Shown: in pieces, positions 43,910-52,747 of the stretch
Numbering within the stretch: the first letter of the stretch is position 1
Layout of the letters: the number at the start of each line of letters is the position of its first letter
Origin: Algoriphagus aquaeductus
Lineage (GTDB): Bacteria > Bacteroidota > Bacteroidia > Cytophagales > Cyclobacteriaceae
DNA: 64,000 bases
NCBI RefSeq assembly: GCF_003253485.1
Contig: NZ_QKTX01000019.1
Coordinates: forward strand, 1 to 64,000
Direction: 5' to 3'
Translations under genes and position numbers: made by a program
The notes under the pieces: model-generated
Told to the model about the DNA's origin: nothing
The model's database searches: none
What the model saw: only the letters and a program-made list of their open reading frames with translations

Positions 43910-44941
43910 ATGGCTAAAAATAAAGCAAAAATCGGTGTCCTTCTCGTCAATTTGGGCACACCCGACAGCACCAAGACAGGAGACGTTCGCAAGTATTTGA
44001 GAGAATTCCTGATGGACGGACGGGTCATTGACTTCCCTTTTATCCCCAGGTGGATGCTGGTCAACTTGATTATTGCACCTTTTCGAGCTCCAAAATCGGC
44101 AGGAGAATACCGGAAGCTCTGGACAGATCGCGGGTCCCCGTTACTTTTCCATACCGAAGATCTCAGAGACAAACTGATCAAAAAGCTCGATCCGGAAAAA
44201 TACCTCGTGGCCATGGCCATGCGCTATCAAAACCCGAGCATCGAGAAAGGCTTGGAAGAATTGATGAAAGCGAAGGTCAAAAAGATAATTGTGCTTCCGC
44301 TTTTCCCACAATACGCCTCAGCCACCAATGGCTCGGTCATGGATCGGGTGATGGAAATCGCCCGCACCTGGCAGATCATCCCCGAGATCACTTTTATCAG
44401 CAATTACGTAGATCATCCGCTTTTCCTTGAAGCTTGGGCCGAACTCGGACGCGAAGCCATGCAAAAGCACGAATACGACCGCTACCTGTTTTCTTACCAC
44501 GGATTACCCGAAAGACAAATCCGGAAAGGCAGTGTCGAAGGCTATTGTCAACTGGGTGCCTGCTGTAACAAATATGGTCTGAAAAATCAGTTTTGTTACC
44601 GTGCGCAATGCTTTCAGACTACCCGATTGGTGGCAGAAAAACTAGGTTTACCCGAAGATAAAGTTGTCACCTGCTTCCAATCCCGACTCGGAAAAGACCC
44701 TTGGATCAAGCCCTACACCGAAGATATGATCAAGGATTTGGCTAAAGAAGGCGTTAAAAAAGTATTGGTCTTCTCTCCGGCCTTTGTCGCAGACTGTCTG
44801 GAAACAACCGTAGAAGTAGGCGAGGAATACAAGGAGCAATTCGAAGAGCTCGGTGGCGAGCATTGGGACTTGGTACCAAGCTTAAACTCCAACGACACTT
44901 GGGTGGATTGCGTGAAGGATTTGGTCGAGTCAAGGGCTTGA
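43910..44941 (+). CDS. hemH: ferrochelatase HemH
   Basis: The 343-aa protein inserts ferrous iron into protoporphyrin IX, the last step of protohaem synthesis. Conserved elements are GVLLVNLGTPD, the catalytic-pocket SYHGLPE His and the FSPAFVADCLETTVEVG segment with its acidic residues. A cysteine-rich insert (GYCQLGACC, QFCYRAQC) contributes five Cys in about 25 residues, which could be structural or a metal site. The haem made here would feed the ccm operon. It is monocistronic; TATTTTTG at 43873-43880 is a possible -7 element 29 bp upstream of the ATG. Confidence 0.95.
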   Translation: MAKNKAKIGVLLVNLGTPDSTKTGDVRKYLREFLMDGRVIDFPFIPRWMLVNLIIAPFRAPKSAGEYRKLWTDRGSPLLFHTEDLRDKLIKKLDPEKYLVAMAMRYQNPSIEKGLEELMKAKVKKIIVLPLFPQYASATNGSVMDRVMEIARTWQIIPEITFISNYVDHPLFLEAWAELGREAMQKHEYDRYLFSYHGLPERQIRKGSVEGYCQLGACCNKYGLKNQFCYRAQCFQTTRLVAEKLGLPEDKVVTCFQSRLGKDPWIKPYTEDMIKDLAKEGVKKVLVFSPAFVADCLETTVEVGEEYKEQFEELGGEHWDLVPSLNSNDTWVDCVKDLVESRA

Positions 44942-45115
44942 TAGAGCCTTCTCTTCCATATTCCCTAATTGATATTTATAAGTACGATATACGAATGAGG
45001 ATTGACGACGTCTAGTTTGATTTCAATGGTTCCTACCAATCGTTATAGCCTTAAGAAGTAGAATTGAGGTTTAGAAAAATGTCGTAAATCGTAATTCAAA
45101 ATTCGTCCATCTTTC
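44942..45115. other. 174-bp gap with low-complexity TCGTAAATCGTAATTC leader
   Basis: The last 35 bp before the MFS start are short repeats (GTCGTAAATCGTAATTCAAA, then ATTCGTC), and an inverted relative (AGTACGATATACGAATGAGG) occurs at 44981-45000. Such CGTAAAT/ATTACGA strings are a dispersed repeat type in Bacteroidota that reaches the start codon. No other feature is seen in the gap. Confidence 0.5.
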
Positions 45116-46279
45116 ATGTCCAAATCCTCCAACAAAGCCCTACTAATCCTCGGAATCATCCTGATCTCGATCAATTTGAGGACGTCGATTGCTTCGGTTG
45201 GGCCCTTGATTCCGTTTATCCGGGAGGACTTGGGGATTTCCAATGGGCTGGCGGGTTTTCTGACTACTCTGAGTTTGATCACCTTTGCGATTTTTTCCCT
45301 TTTCGCTCCGAGTTTGGGGAAAAAATTGGGACACGGAAAAGCTATTTTCCTCGGTATTGTCCTATTGACATTGGGTGTGGTAATTCGGGTTTTGGGAGGA
45401 ATTGAATTGCTTTATTTTGGGACAGCATTGACTGGTATCGGGATCGTGATTGCCAATGTGCTGATGATTCCATTTTTCAAAGCACGGATTCCTGAGCAAA
45501 TTGGTCTGATGACCGCGCTTCTATCTACAGGCATGTCTCTTTTTGCTGCGATCGCCTCCGGGGTGAGCGTGCCGCTAGCCATAGATTTGGGACTAGGCTG
45601 GAGAGGCTCCTTGATTTCATGGGTTGGACTGATGATTCTCGCGCTGATCGTATGGATTCCCCAGCTAAAACCTCAGGGAAGCAGCCAGCAGCGGGAAATA
45701 TTTGCTCCCAAAAATGTCTGGAAATCCCGCCTGGCTTGGCAAGTCACGCTCTTTATGGGAGCCCAATCGGTGATGTATTTTACCATGATCACTTGGCTGC
45801 CTGATATGCTGATTGCCCGCGGGATCAGTCCGGTCAATGCCGGGATTGCGCTTTCTTACATGCAGCTGATCTCCCTGATCGGGACTTTTTTTGCCCCCAA
45901 TCTCCTGATGAGACTCAAGCAACAGTCCGGAGTGGTACTGATCGTGGGAATCGGATATTTGATAGGCTATGGGGCACTTTTCCTCCCCAATGAACTCATT
46001 ACTTTTGGGGCACTTACCATCATTGGCATAGGTAGCGGAGCAAGTTTGAGCATCGCCTACACCCTGATTTCCATGCGGACAGCTGAAGATCTGACGACTG
46101 CAAAGCTCTCCGGGATGGTCCAGTCGGCAGGGTATGTTTTGGCGGCACTAGGACCTTTGGTTTTTGGGATTTCCCTGGATTTGTTTGACAACTGGAACTT
46201 TTTGATTTGGTTTTTGCTGGCCATGACGGTACAGTTTATCGTCTTTGGATGGCAGGCCGGTAAGGACAAAAAAATCTAA
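45116..46279 (+). CDS. MFS transporter, CynX/NimT-like
   Basis: The 387-aa membrane protein has 12 predicted helices with ISINLRTSIASVGPLIPFI in the first, a motif found in the CynX/NimT (cyanate/nitroimidazole) family, and GVSVPLAIDLGLGWRGSLISW before the central loop. The direction and substrate cannot be read from sequence. It has no operon neighbours: an AT-rich gap lies upstream and DUF2179 starts 61 bp downstream. Confidence 0.82.
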   Translation: MSKSSNKALLILGIILISINLRTSIASVGPLIPFIREDLGISNGLAGFLTTLSLITFAIFSLFAPSLGKKLGHGKAIFLGIVLLTLGVVIRVLGGIELLYFGTALTGIGIVIANVLMIPFFKARIPEQIGLMTALLSTGMSLFAAIASGVSVPLAIDLGLGWRGSLISWVGLMILALIVWIPQLKPQGSSQQREIFAPKNVWKSRLAWQVTLFMGAQSVMYFTMITWLPDMLIARGISPVNAGIALSYMQLISLIGTFFAPNLLMRLKQQSGVVLIVGIGYLIGYGALFLPNELITFGALTIIGIGSGASLSIAYTLISMRTAEDLTTAKLSGMVQSAGYVLAALGPLVFGISLDLFDNWNFLIWFLLAMTVQFIVFGWQAGKDKKI

Positions 46280-46324
46280 TCTTTTAATCCCGGAGTTTTC
46301 TACTCACCTCTGCGAATAAAGGGG

Positions 46325-46332
46325 TATTTTTG
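46325..46332 (+). promoter_or_regulatory. -7 element directly before DUF2179 gene
   Basis: TATTTTTG matches TAnnTTTG and ends 7 bp before the ATG at 46340. The leader would be only a few bases. No good TTG at 19-20 bp upstream is seen, so this is tentative. Confidence 0.4.
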
Positions 46333-46339
46333 CACCATC

Positions 46340-46942
46340 ATGCAAGACCTCTTTCATTCTCTCGGCATTTCGGACAATCTCCTCAATTATGTATTGATGC
46401 CTTTGTTGATTTTTGTGGCCCGGATCGGGGACGTGTCGATCAACACCCTACGCATCATGTTTATGATGAATGGAAAAAAGAACATTGTGCCGATATTGGG
46501 CTTTTTTGAAGCTATGATCTGGCTATTGGCAATCGGACAGATTTTTCAGAATGTCAACAACCCTTTTTCTTACATCGCCTATGCGGGAGGGTTTGCCACA
46601 GGGACCTATGTAGGAATGACTCTAGATGAAAAACTTGCCTTGGGCAGAGTCTTGGTGAGGGTCATTACCCCACATCCTCTACCGGCCCTTTTGGAGTTTA
46701 TGAAGGAGAAAAATTACCGATTTACCAATGTGGGAGCAGAAGGTCGCTATGGAAAAGTGAACCTTCTTTTCACGGTGATGAAGCGAGATCAGCTTCAGGA
46801 GTTTATTTCCAAAGTAAAGGAAATCGATGAAAAGGCCTTCTACACCATCGAAAGCGTGAAGCGGGTATCTGAAGAAGAACTCAACGTGATGGAAGACAAA
46901 TCGAGATTCCGATCCAAGTTCTTTAGCCGGGCACGTACTTGA
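46340..46942 (+). CDS. DUF2179/DUF5698 membrane protein (UPF0316)
   Basis: The 200-aa protein has three membrane helices (LMPLLIFVARIGDVSINTL, ILGFFEAMIWLLAIG, SYIAYAGGFATGTYVG) and a C-terminal soluble DUF2179 domain (TNVGAEGRYGKVNLLFTVMKR). UPF0316 members have this layout; the soluble part is thought to sense a ligand. The next gene's ATG overlaps this stop by one base, suggesting translational coupling. Confidence 0.85.
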   Translation: MQDLFHSLGISDNLLNYVLMPLLIFVARIGDVSINTLRIMFMMNGKKNIVPILGFFEAMIWLLAIGQIFQNVNNPFSYIAYAGGFATGTYVGMTLDEKLALGRVLVRVITPHPLPALLEFMKEKNYRFTNVGAEGRYGKVNLLFTVMKRDQLQEFISKVKEIDEKAFYTIESVKRVSEEELNVMEDKSRFRSKFFSRART

Positions 46943-47649
46943 TGGGGAACAGCTGGTTTCAATTTCAACAATTCAGAATCCATCAGGATCGCTGTGCAAT
47001 GAAAATCAGCACGGATGCGGTTTTACTGGGGGCACTTGCTGACAAAAAGCTTCCTCTAGGTATTTTAGACATTGGCACAGGTACCGGTGTGATCGGATTG
47101 ATGCTGGCCCAGCGTTTTTCTGAGGCATTGATTACGGGGGTTGAACTTGATCCCGAAGCAGCAAGACAAGCCGAAGAAAATTTTCAGGAAAGTCCGTTTT
47201 CTGAGAGACTTCAACTTATCGAAGGAAGCTTCCAAGCATTGGCCGAGGATATCGCTTATGATCTGATCGTAAGCAATCCACCCTATTTTCCCGATCATCT
47301 CAAATCCAAAGATTCCAAGCGGAATCAGGCGCTCCATACGGATGCCCTTTCTTTTGAAGAATTGATCAAAAAGGCGGCAAAAATACTATCGAAAGACGGT
47401 GAACTCTGGATTATCCTTCCTCCAAGACAAATGAAGGATTTAGAAAATTTAGCGGCTAATGAGGGACTTTTTTCAATCCGAAGGATCTGGGTAAAAGATA
47501 GGAAAACAAAACCCGTGATTCGTGAAATAGTCGGATTTTCGAGAAAGCCTCGAGCTCATATACCCACAGAAGTCATCTTAAAAAACGAGGACGGAACTTT
47601 TTCAGATCCCTATTCCAACCTGATATCCGGATTTCTATTGGGATTTTGA
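46942..47649 (+). CDS. tRNA1(Val) A37 N6-methyltransferase (TrmN6-like)
   Basis: The 236-aa protein has the SAM motif LDIGTGTGVIGLMLAQR and the N6-adenine catalytic NPPY (SNPPYFPDHL), with the N-terminal FRFHQDRCAMKISTDAVLLG-like region (here FQQFRIHQDRCAMKISTDAV) typical of YfiC/TrmN6. E. coli TrmN6 methylates A37 of tRNA1(Val); the target here is inferred. The ATG at 46942 overlaps the previous stop by one base. The pair is cotranscribed. Confidence 0.88.
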   Translation: MGNSWFQFQQFRIHQDRCAMKISTDAVLLGALADKKLPLGILDIGTGTGVIGLMLAQRFSEALITGVELDPEAARQAEENFQESPFSERLQLIEGSFQALAEDIAYDLIVSNPPYFPDHLKSKDSKRNQALHTDALSFEELIKKAAKILSKDGELWIILPPRQMKDLENLAANEGLFSIRRIWVKDRKTKPVIREIVGFSRKPRAHIPTEVILKNEDGTFSDPYSNLISGFLLGF

Positions 47650-47752
47650 AAAGAGACGCCGATTTATCTACCGTTTTTTAGTAAATAGGCATGATGATTC
47701 TTTTCCAAGGTTTGATGATGTTTTACTTTTGAAAGCACCACTGATTGACTGC

Positions 47753-49213
47753 ATGCGAAAACTACTAACCCTTTGTATTTTTTCCATATTCCTTTCTTTT
47801 TCTTCCTGCAATCAGGAAGATACTTCTCCCATTTTGGTATCCACAGAGGACCTCCTGTTTGTAGGAGGGGACAAGGTCCGGATATCCGGGCGATTGTTGA
47901 CCAACCGGGAAGTATTGGCGACGGACCATGGATTCCTTTTTTCTACAGAACCTTCTTTCTCCGGAGCCCAAACTCTATCCCTTGGGGAGAAAAATGGACC
48001 TGGGCGATTTATTGGAGAATCAGCAGGATTCAAGATCGGCCAAACCTACTTCGCCAAGGCTTTTGCCGAGGTCAATGGACAGCGGATTGAAGGAGATGTG
48101 GTGGAATTGAAAACGCTGACTCCTTTTGTAAACAACTTTTCTCCAAGGTATGCCTCAGCAGGGAGTCAAATGGTAATTGAGGGCAGGAATTTTCCAGAGG
48201 GCACCAAGGTGTTTTTCGGTACTCAAGAAGCTCAGGTAATTCAAAATCTGTTTGAATCACGATTGACGTTACGCATACCGGCAGCATCTGGTCAGGTGGT
48301 AGTCCCGGTCAGAATTGTCATCCAAGATCAAGAAATCATCCTTCCCCAGCCTTTTGAATACCAGGCTGGAAAGTTTACCAAGATCACCGAATTTCCAGGC
48401 GGGAGCCGGATTTATGACAATACCTTCTTTTACAATTCATCCGGGTTTCATGTAGGACTGGGTAGGCTGCGGTTGGCAGATCCTTATCCTCTTTTCCAAC
48501 GCTATGACCCAGCTGGCAATACCTGGGCGGAGGTGAGTTTTCCGGGAGCACCCAGAAGGTTTGCCTTTTCTTCCCCTACCTATTTGGGAGGTGGGGCCTT
48601 GGAAACTTCTCGGGACGTTTTCCAATTTGACCGGAGCTTTTGGAAGATCCAAGGCAGCACATTTGAAAGACTTCCCGACCTCCCGTTCAACACACGAGAA
48701 GCCATGGCGGTAGATTGGAAGGGAAAGCTCTACCTTTTCGGTGGTAGAGATGGGGCAGGGTCGGTGGTAAGGGAATATAATCCAACAACGGGCAACTGGA
48801 CTCTCAAACGTAACGCCCCCTTTGATATGAGTGGGACCACGGCAACATTTTCCTTTGGAGACCGGGTATTTGTATTATCAAGTTCTGGGGCTATTTGGGA
48901 ATATTTGCCTCAAGAAGATGAGTGGAGAAGAGATTCGACCTACCCGGGGAGTACCGGAGAAGGGTATCCTTTTGCTCAGGTGATCGGAAACAAAGCCTAC
49001 ATGGGATTGTATCGTAGGACACAGGAAATCTGGGAACTCAACCTGGAAACCGGGATATGGAAATCAAAAAATCAAATCATCGGGCTGCCTCAAAGTATCA
49101 ACATGGGTTCCTTTGTTTTTGGAGAAGCAATCTATATTCTGAGAGCAGCCGAAGAATCAGTAAATGGCGCCCTTCCCATGGAATTATACAAATTTGAACC
49201 TGATGCGATCTAA
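47753..49213 (+). CDS. Kelch/IPT-domain lipoprotein
   Basis: From ATG 47753 (the frame opens 24 bases earlier at a TTG) the protein is 486 aa with a lipobox (LSFSSCNQ). Residues about 115-205 are an IPT/TIG domain (YASAGSQMVIEGRNF). The C-terminal half is a Kelch-type beta-propeller (KLYLFGGRDGAGSVVREYNP, GDRVFVLSSSGAIWEYLP). It is a surface or periplasmic lipoprotein, encoded just before a TonB receptor, so it may be a partner of that uptake system. Confidence 0.75.
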   Translation: MRKLLTLCIFSIFLSFSSCNQEDTSPILVSTEDLLFVGGDKVRISGRLLTNREVLATDHGFLFSTEPSFSGAQTLSLGEKNGPGRFIGESAGFKIGQTYFAKAFAEVNGQRIEGDVVELKTLTPFVNNFSPRYASAGSQMVIEGRNFPEGTKVFFGTQEAQVIQNLFESRLTLRIPAASGQVVVPVRIVIQDQEIILPQPFEYQAGKFTKITEFPGGSRIYDNTFFYNSSGFHVGLGRLRLADPYPLFQRYDPAGNTWAEVSFPGAPRRFAFSSPTYLGGGALETSRDVFQFDRSFWKIQGSTFERLPDLPFNTREAMAVDWKGKLYLFGGRDGAGSVVREYNPTTGNWTLKRNAPFDMSGTTATFSFGDRVFVLSSSGAIWEYLPQEDEWRRDSTYPGSTGEGYPFAQVIGNKAYMGLYRRTQEIWELNLETGIWKSKNQIIGLPQSINMGSFVFGEAIYILRAAEESVNGALPMELYKFEPDAI

Positions 49214-49223
49214 GCCTGATGGT

Positions 49224-51626
49224 ATGAAAAAACTACTGCTAGTAACTTTTCTGTTTTTTGGGCTCACCTCTCTTTGGGCTCAAAATAATCCTATCAAACG
49301 GGAGGTCATCGGAAGGGATGTAGGACAGCTGAAGGGTATTCGGCTTTCTGGAAGGATCATAGATGAAATCACCGGGCAGGCCATGGTCGGAGCCACGGTC
49401 AGTATTCCTGAGCTTAACCTCACCCGAATCACGGACAACAACGGCAGCTTCGAGCTGGTCCTGGACCGGGCTGAATACACACTGGAATTCCGCTATGTAG
49501 GCTATGAAACCAAAATTTACCCGATTACAGCCGTTGGTGATGGAAGATTGTCGATACGGATGATTCAGGAAGATTTTACCCTCGATGATGTCGTCATCTA
49601 TGGAAGTGATCCGGAGAAAAACATCCGATCCACTAATATGGGAGCAGTCACCCTGAGCGTAAATACCATGCGGGAGTTGCCTCCTTTTTTGGGTGAAGTA
49701 GATATTGTAAGATCCCTGGCTACGCTTCCCGGAGTGAGTCAAGTCGGTGAAGCTTCCTCGGGGCTGAACGTTCGTGGTGGCGGAGTGGATCAAAACCTGA
49801 TCCAGTTTGCCGGTGCTCCGATATACAATCCTTCCCATATGTTTGGGCTTTTTACTGCGTTCAATCCGGACATGGTCAATGACGTCACCCTTTACAAAGC
49901 CGTAGTGCCTGCCCGATTTGGAGGGAGAAGTTCTGCCATTCTGGATATCGCCCCCAAAGCAGGCAGCGTGGACAAGTGGGGAGGTGAGGTAATGGCCAGT
50001 AGCTATTCCGGGAAAATATCCCTCAACGGGCCTTTGATCAAAAACAAAGTTTCTGTTTTGGGAGGCTTTAGGGCCTCTTATATCAATTGGCTCCTTCAGT
50101 CCCTCACCAATCCTACACTCAATACCTCCAATGCCAATTTTTACGATGGGAATCTGATCATTAATGCCCCTTTATCCGACAGGAACGAATTTACCTACAG
50201 CTATTACACCAGCTATGATGATTTTGCTTTTGCCTCCGACACCACCATTTCCTGGAAAAACACAGCGCATTCCCTGATTTGGAAAAGCAAACTCAGCGAG
50301 AAATTGGCCATGGAGGCCAACGGTTTTTACACCCTCTACGACTATGGAATTTTTAACAGGTCAGGAATCAATGATTTTGAGATCAATTCGGATATCAAAG
50401 ACTTGGGGGGGCGCCTGTTTTTCAGTTATGCCTTGGGTGAAAACAATAAAATTACGGCAGGGGCTGAGTACAAACAGCTCAATATTCAGCCAGGAGAACT
50501 GATTCCAACCGGAGTCGAAGAAGAAATCTTACCCAAAAAGGTCCAAAATGAATCAGGCAGAGAAATGGCAGCTCATTTCCAACATGAGTTTGAACTTGGT
50601 GAAAAAGTCGGATTTTCCTACGGATTGAGATACGACCTTTATCACTATTTAGGGCCCCGTGTAGTGAGATCCTACCAAGCCGGCAAACCTGTCTCGGATG
50701 GAAGCGCTATCGCAGAAACTGCCTACGGAGAAGGTGAAGTGATCCAAACCTATGATGGGTTGGCTCCGAGAGCCTCTTTTCGCTATTCATTCAATAAGGC
50801 AAGTTCAGTCAAGCTGGGATACAATAAAATGTACCAATTCATTCACCTGATCTCCAATACCGCGACCATTGCGCCTTCGGATGTATGGAAGCTAAGCGAC
50901 GGATTTATCCAGCCTCAGATCGCGGATCAATTCTCACTCGGGTATTACAATAACTTCAAAGGAAACATTTTTGAAACCTCCGTGGAGGTCTACTACAAAG
51001 ATCTTCAAAATGTGGTCGAATACAAAGACGGCGCGAATCTGATTCTACAGAATCACCTCGAAACGGAATTGATTCCTGCTGAAGGAAAATCCTATGGTGC
51101 TGAATTCTATGTAAAAAAGAATCTGGGAAGACTGACAGGTTGGATTTCTTATACCTATTCGAGATCCTTGCGGAGAGTCATTACACCATTTGAAGAGGAA
51201 AACATCAACGATGGCAAATGGTACGCCGCCAATTTTGACAAACCGCATGACCTAACCCTCATCGGGAATTATAAAGTCAGTACCAACACTTCTTTTTCGG
51301 CCACTTTCGCCTACAGTACAGGAAGACCAATCACCTTCCCTGAAGCCAAATTTGACTTTTCCGGAAATAACCTGGCCTATTTCAATGACCGAAACCAACA
51401 GCGGCTCCCGGATTTTCACCGATTAGACTTTGCGATCAATTTCAAACTAAACGGAACAGGAAAATTCTATGACGGGAACTGGACGTTTTCAGTTCTCAAT
51501 GTGTATGGAAGAAAAAACCCATTTTCCATCTTCTTTGACGATGCTCCCGGCCAACCACCCCAAGCCCTGCGATTGGCACTCTTGGGTATTCCGCTTCCAA
51601 GTTTGAGTTATTCCATTAAGTTTTAG
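49224..51626 (+). CDS. TonB-dependent receptor with carboxypeptidase-like N-domain
   Basis: From ATG 49224 (the signal peptide MKKLLLVTFLFFGLTSLWAQ begins there) the protein is 800 aa. It has a CarboxypepD_reg-like domain (SGRIIDEITGQAMVGATVSI), a plug (GEVDIVRSLATLPGVSQVGE, SGLNVRGGGVDQNLIQFAG) and a 22-strand barrel finishing in a final aromatic strand (SLSYSIKF). It imports a TonB-dependent substrate across the outer membrane. The neighbour 4 bp downstream encodes a DUF4249 lipoprotein, a standard Bacteroidota pairing. Substrate unknown. Confidence 0.92.
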   Translation: MKKLLLVTFLFFGLTSLWAQNNPIKREVIGRDVGQLKGIRLSGRIIDEITGQAMVGATVSIPELNLTRITDNNGSFELVLDRAEYTLEFRYVGYETKIYPITAVGDGRLSIRMIQEDFTLDDVVIYGSDPEKNIRSTNMGAVTLSVNTMRELPPFLGEVDIVRSLATLPGVSQVGEASSGLNVRGGGVDQNLIQFAGAPIYNPSHMFGLFTAFNPDMVNDVTLYKAVVPARFGGRSSAILDIAPKAGSVDKWGGEVMASSYSGKISLNGPLIKNKVSVLGGFRASYINWLLQSLTNPTLNTSNANFYDGNLIINAPLSDRNEFTYSYYTSYDDFAFASDTTISWKNTAHSLIWKSKLSEKLAMEANGFYTLYDYGIFNRSGINDFEINSDIKDLGGRLFFSYALGENNKITAGAEYKQLNIQPGELIPTGVEEEILPKKVQNESGREMAAHFQHEFELGEKVGFSYGLRYDLYHYLGPRVVRSYQAGKPVSDGSAIAETAYGEGEVIQTYDGLAPRASFRYSFNKASSVKLGYNKMYQFIHLISNTATIAPSDVWKLSDGFIQPQIADQFSLGYYNNFKGNIFETSVEVYYKDLQNVVEYKDGANLILQNHLETELIPAEGKSYGAEFYVKKNLGRLTGWISYTYSRSLRRVITPFEEENINDGKWYAANFDKPHDLTLIGNYKVSTNTSFSATFAYSTGRPITFPEAKFDFSGNNLAYFNDRNQQRLPDFHRLDFAINFKLNGTGKFYDGNWTFSVLNVYGRKNPFSIFFDDAPGQPPQALRLALLGIPLPSLSYSIKF

Positions 51627-51629
51627 ACC

Positions 51630-52691
51630 ATGCTGAGACGACTGATTTATCTTTTCCTTTTGCTTCCGTTGGCATGCATCGATCCATACAAGGTCGAAGT
51701 TCCGGAAGGAGAGCAGCTACTGACGGTGGAGGGAATCATTTCCACCGGGCCTGGGCCCCATGCGATCACGCTGACCCGAAGTGCCACATATGGAAGTGTA
51801 TTTGAGGGTTTGATTCGGCCGGTGTCCCTGGCCACCGTAGTCATCCGAGACAATGAGGGCAATGTGACTTTTTTGACAGAAAGCGAAAACGCCAAAGGAA
51901 GCTACTTCACGCCCGCGGGCTTTCGGGCACAAGTGGGTAAATCTTATACGCTTCAAATATTGACTGCAGAGGGAAAAGTGTTTACCTCAACACCCGAGCG
52001 CGTGGAGTCTGTTCCTCCAATTGCATCTTTGGAAGTCAGAACAGTCACCATTCCGAACAAGGGCATCGAAACTCCCCGATCCGGAGTCCAACTCATCGCC
52101 GAAATCGATGACCCAGCCGACCAGAATAACTTCTATTTCTGGAGAAATGGCCCTGCGGTTTATATTCTGGAGACACGTCCCGACTTATTTACCCCGCGAC
52201 CGAGTCCTGAAAACCCCAATCGGACACCCCAACCCAAACCATGCTGTATTCAATGCTTCCGGTCTGAGGTTGGCAATAACCAAAGCCTTTTTGTCGTCAA
52301 CGATGACAATTTTAACGGACTGACCGCAAGAGTTCCCGCTGCTTTTATCGAAGATGACGGATTGCGATTTGTCAACAAATTCAGGATGGATCTCAAGCAA
52401 TACAGTATTTCCCAGGGTGCCTACCGATTTCTGAGACTGGTGAAGCAGCAGGCCGAAATCAGCGGATCCATCTTTGATCCTCCTCCGGCTACCATTCGGG
52501 GCAATATGATCAGTCTGGACAATCCTGATGAAGTAGTGCTTGGCTACTTCATGGCCGCCGGAGAAACTTCCAGAAGAATCTATATTGATAAAGACGACTT
52601 GACCTTTAAGCAAATCCGGGCTATCATTCCGGATGACTGTAGAGAAGTAGCGGGAGCAAGTACCAATCCCCCGGCTGACTGGAATCCTTAA
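51630..52691 (+). CDS. DUF4249 lipoprotein
   Basis: The 353-aa protein has a lipobox (LLPLACIDPY) and the DUF4249 pattern (LTVEGIISTGPGPHAITLTRS, VVIRDNEGNV, YTLQILTAEGK). A cysteine pair (PCCIQC) occurs in the middle. DUF4249 proteins are encoded after TonB receptors in Bacteroidota and may be surface-exposed components of the same transport system. A terminator follows. Confidence 0.88.
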   Translation: MLRRLIYLFLLLPLACIDPYKVEVPEGEQLLTVEGIISTGPGPHAITLTRSATYGSVFEGLIRPVSLATVVIRDNEGNVTFLTESENAKGSYFTPAGFRAQVGKSYTLQILTAEGKVFTSTPERVESVPPIASLEVRTVTIPNKGIETPRSGVQLIAEIDDPADQNNFYFWRNGPAVYILETRPDLFTPRPSPENPNRTPQPKPCCIQCFRSEVGNNQSLFVVNDDNFNGLTARVPAAFIEDDGLRFVNKFRMDLKQYSISQGAYRFLRLVKQQAEISGSIFDPPPATIRGNMISLDNPDEVVLGYFMAAGETSRRIYIDKDDLTFKQIRAIIPDDCREVAGASTNPPADWNP

Positions 52692-52697
52692 TTGAAC

Positions 52698-52735
52698 AAA
52701 ATCCCGCCCAAGATTCTTGGGGCGGGATCTTGTTG
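52698..52735. terminator. bidirectional terminator
   Basis: ATCCCGCCC (52701-52709) with AAGA pairs with TTCTT and GGGCGGGAT; on the plus strand CTTGTT follows, and on the minus strand TTTTG. It lies between convergent genes ending at 52691 and 52748. Confidence 0.7.
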
Positions 52736-52747
52736 ATCAATTTTCAA

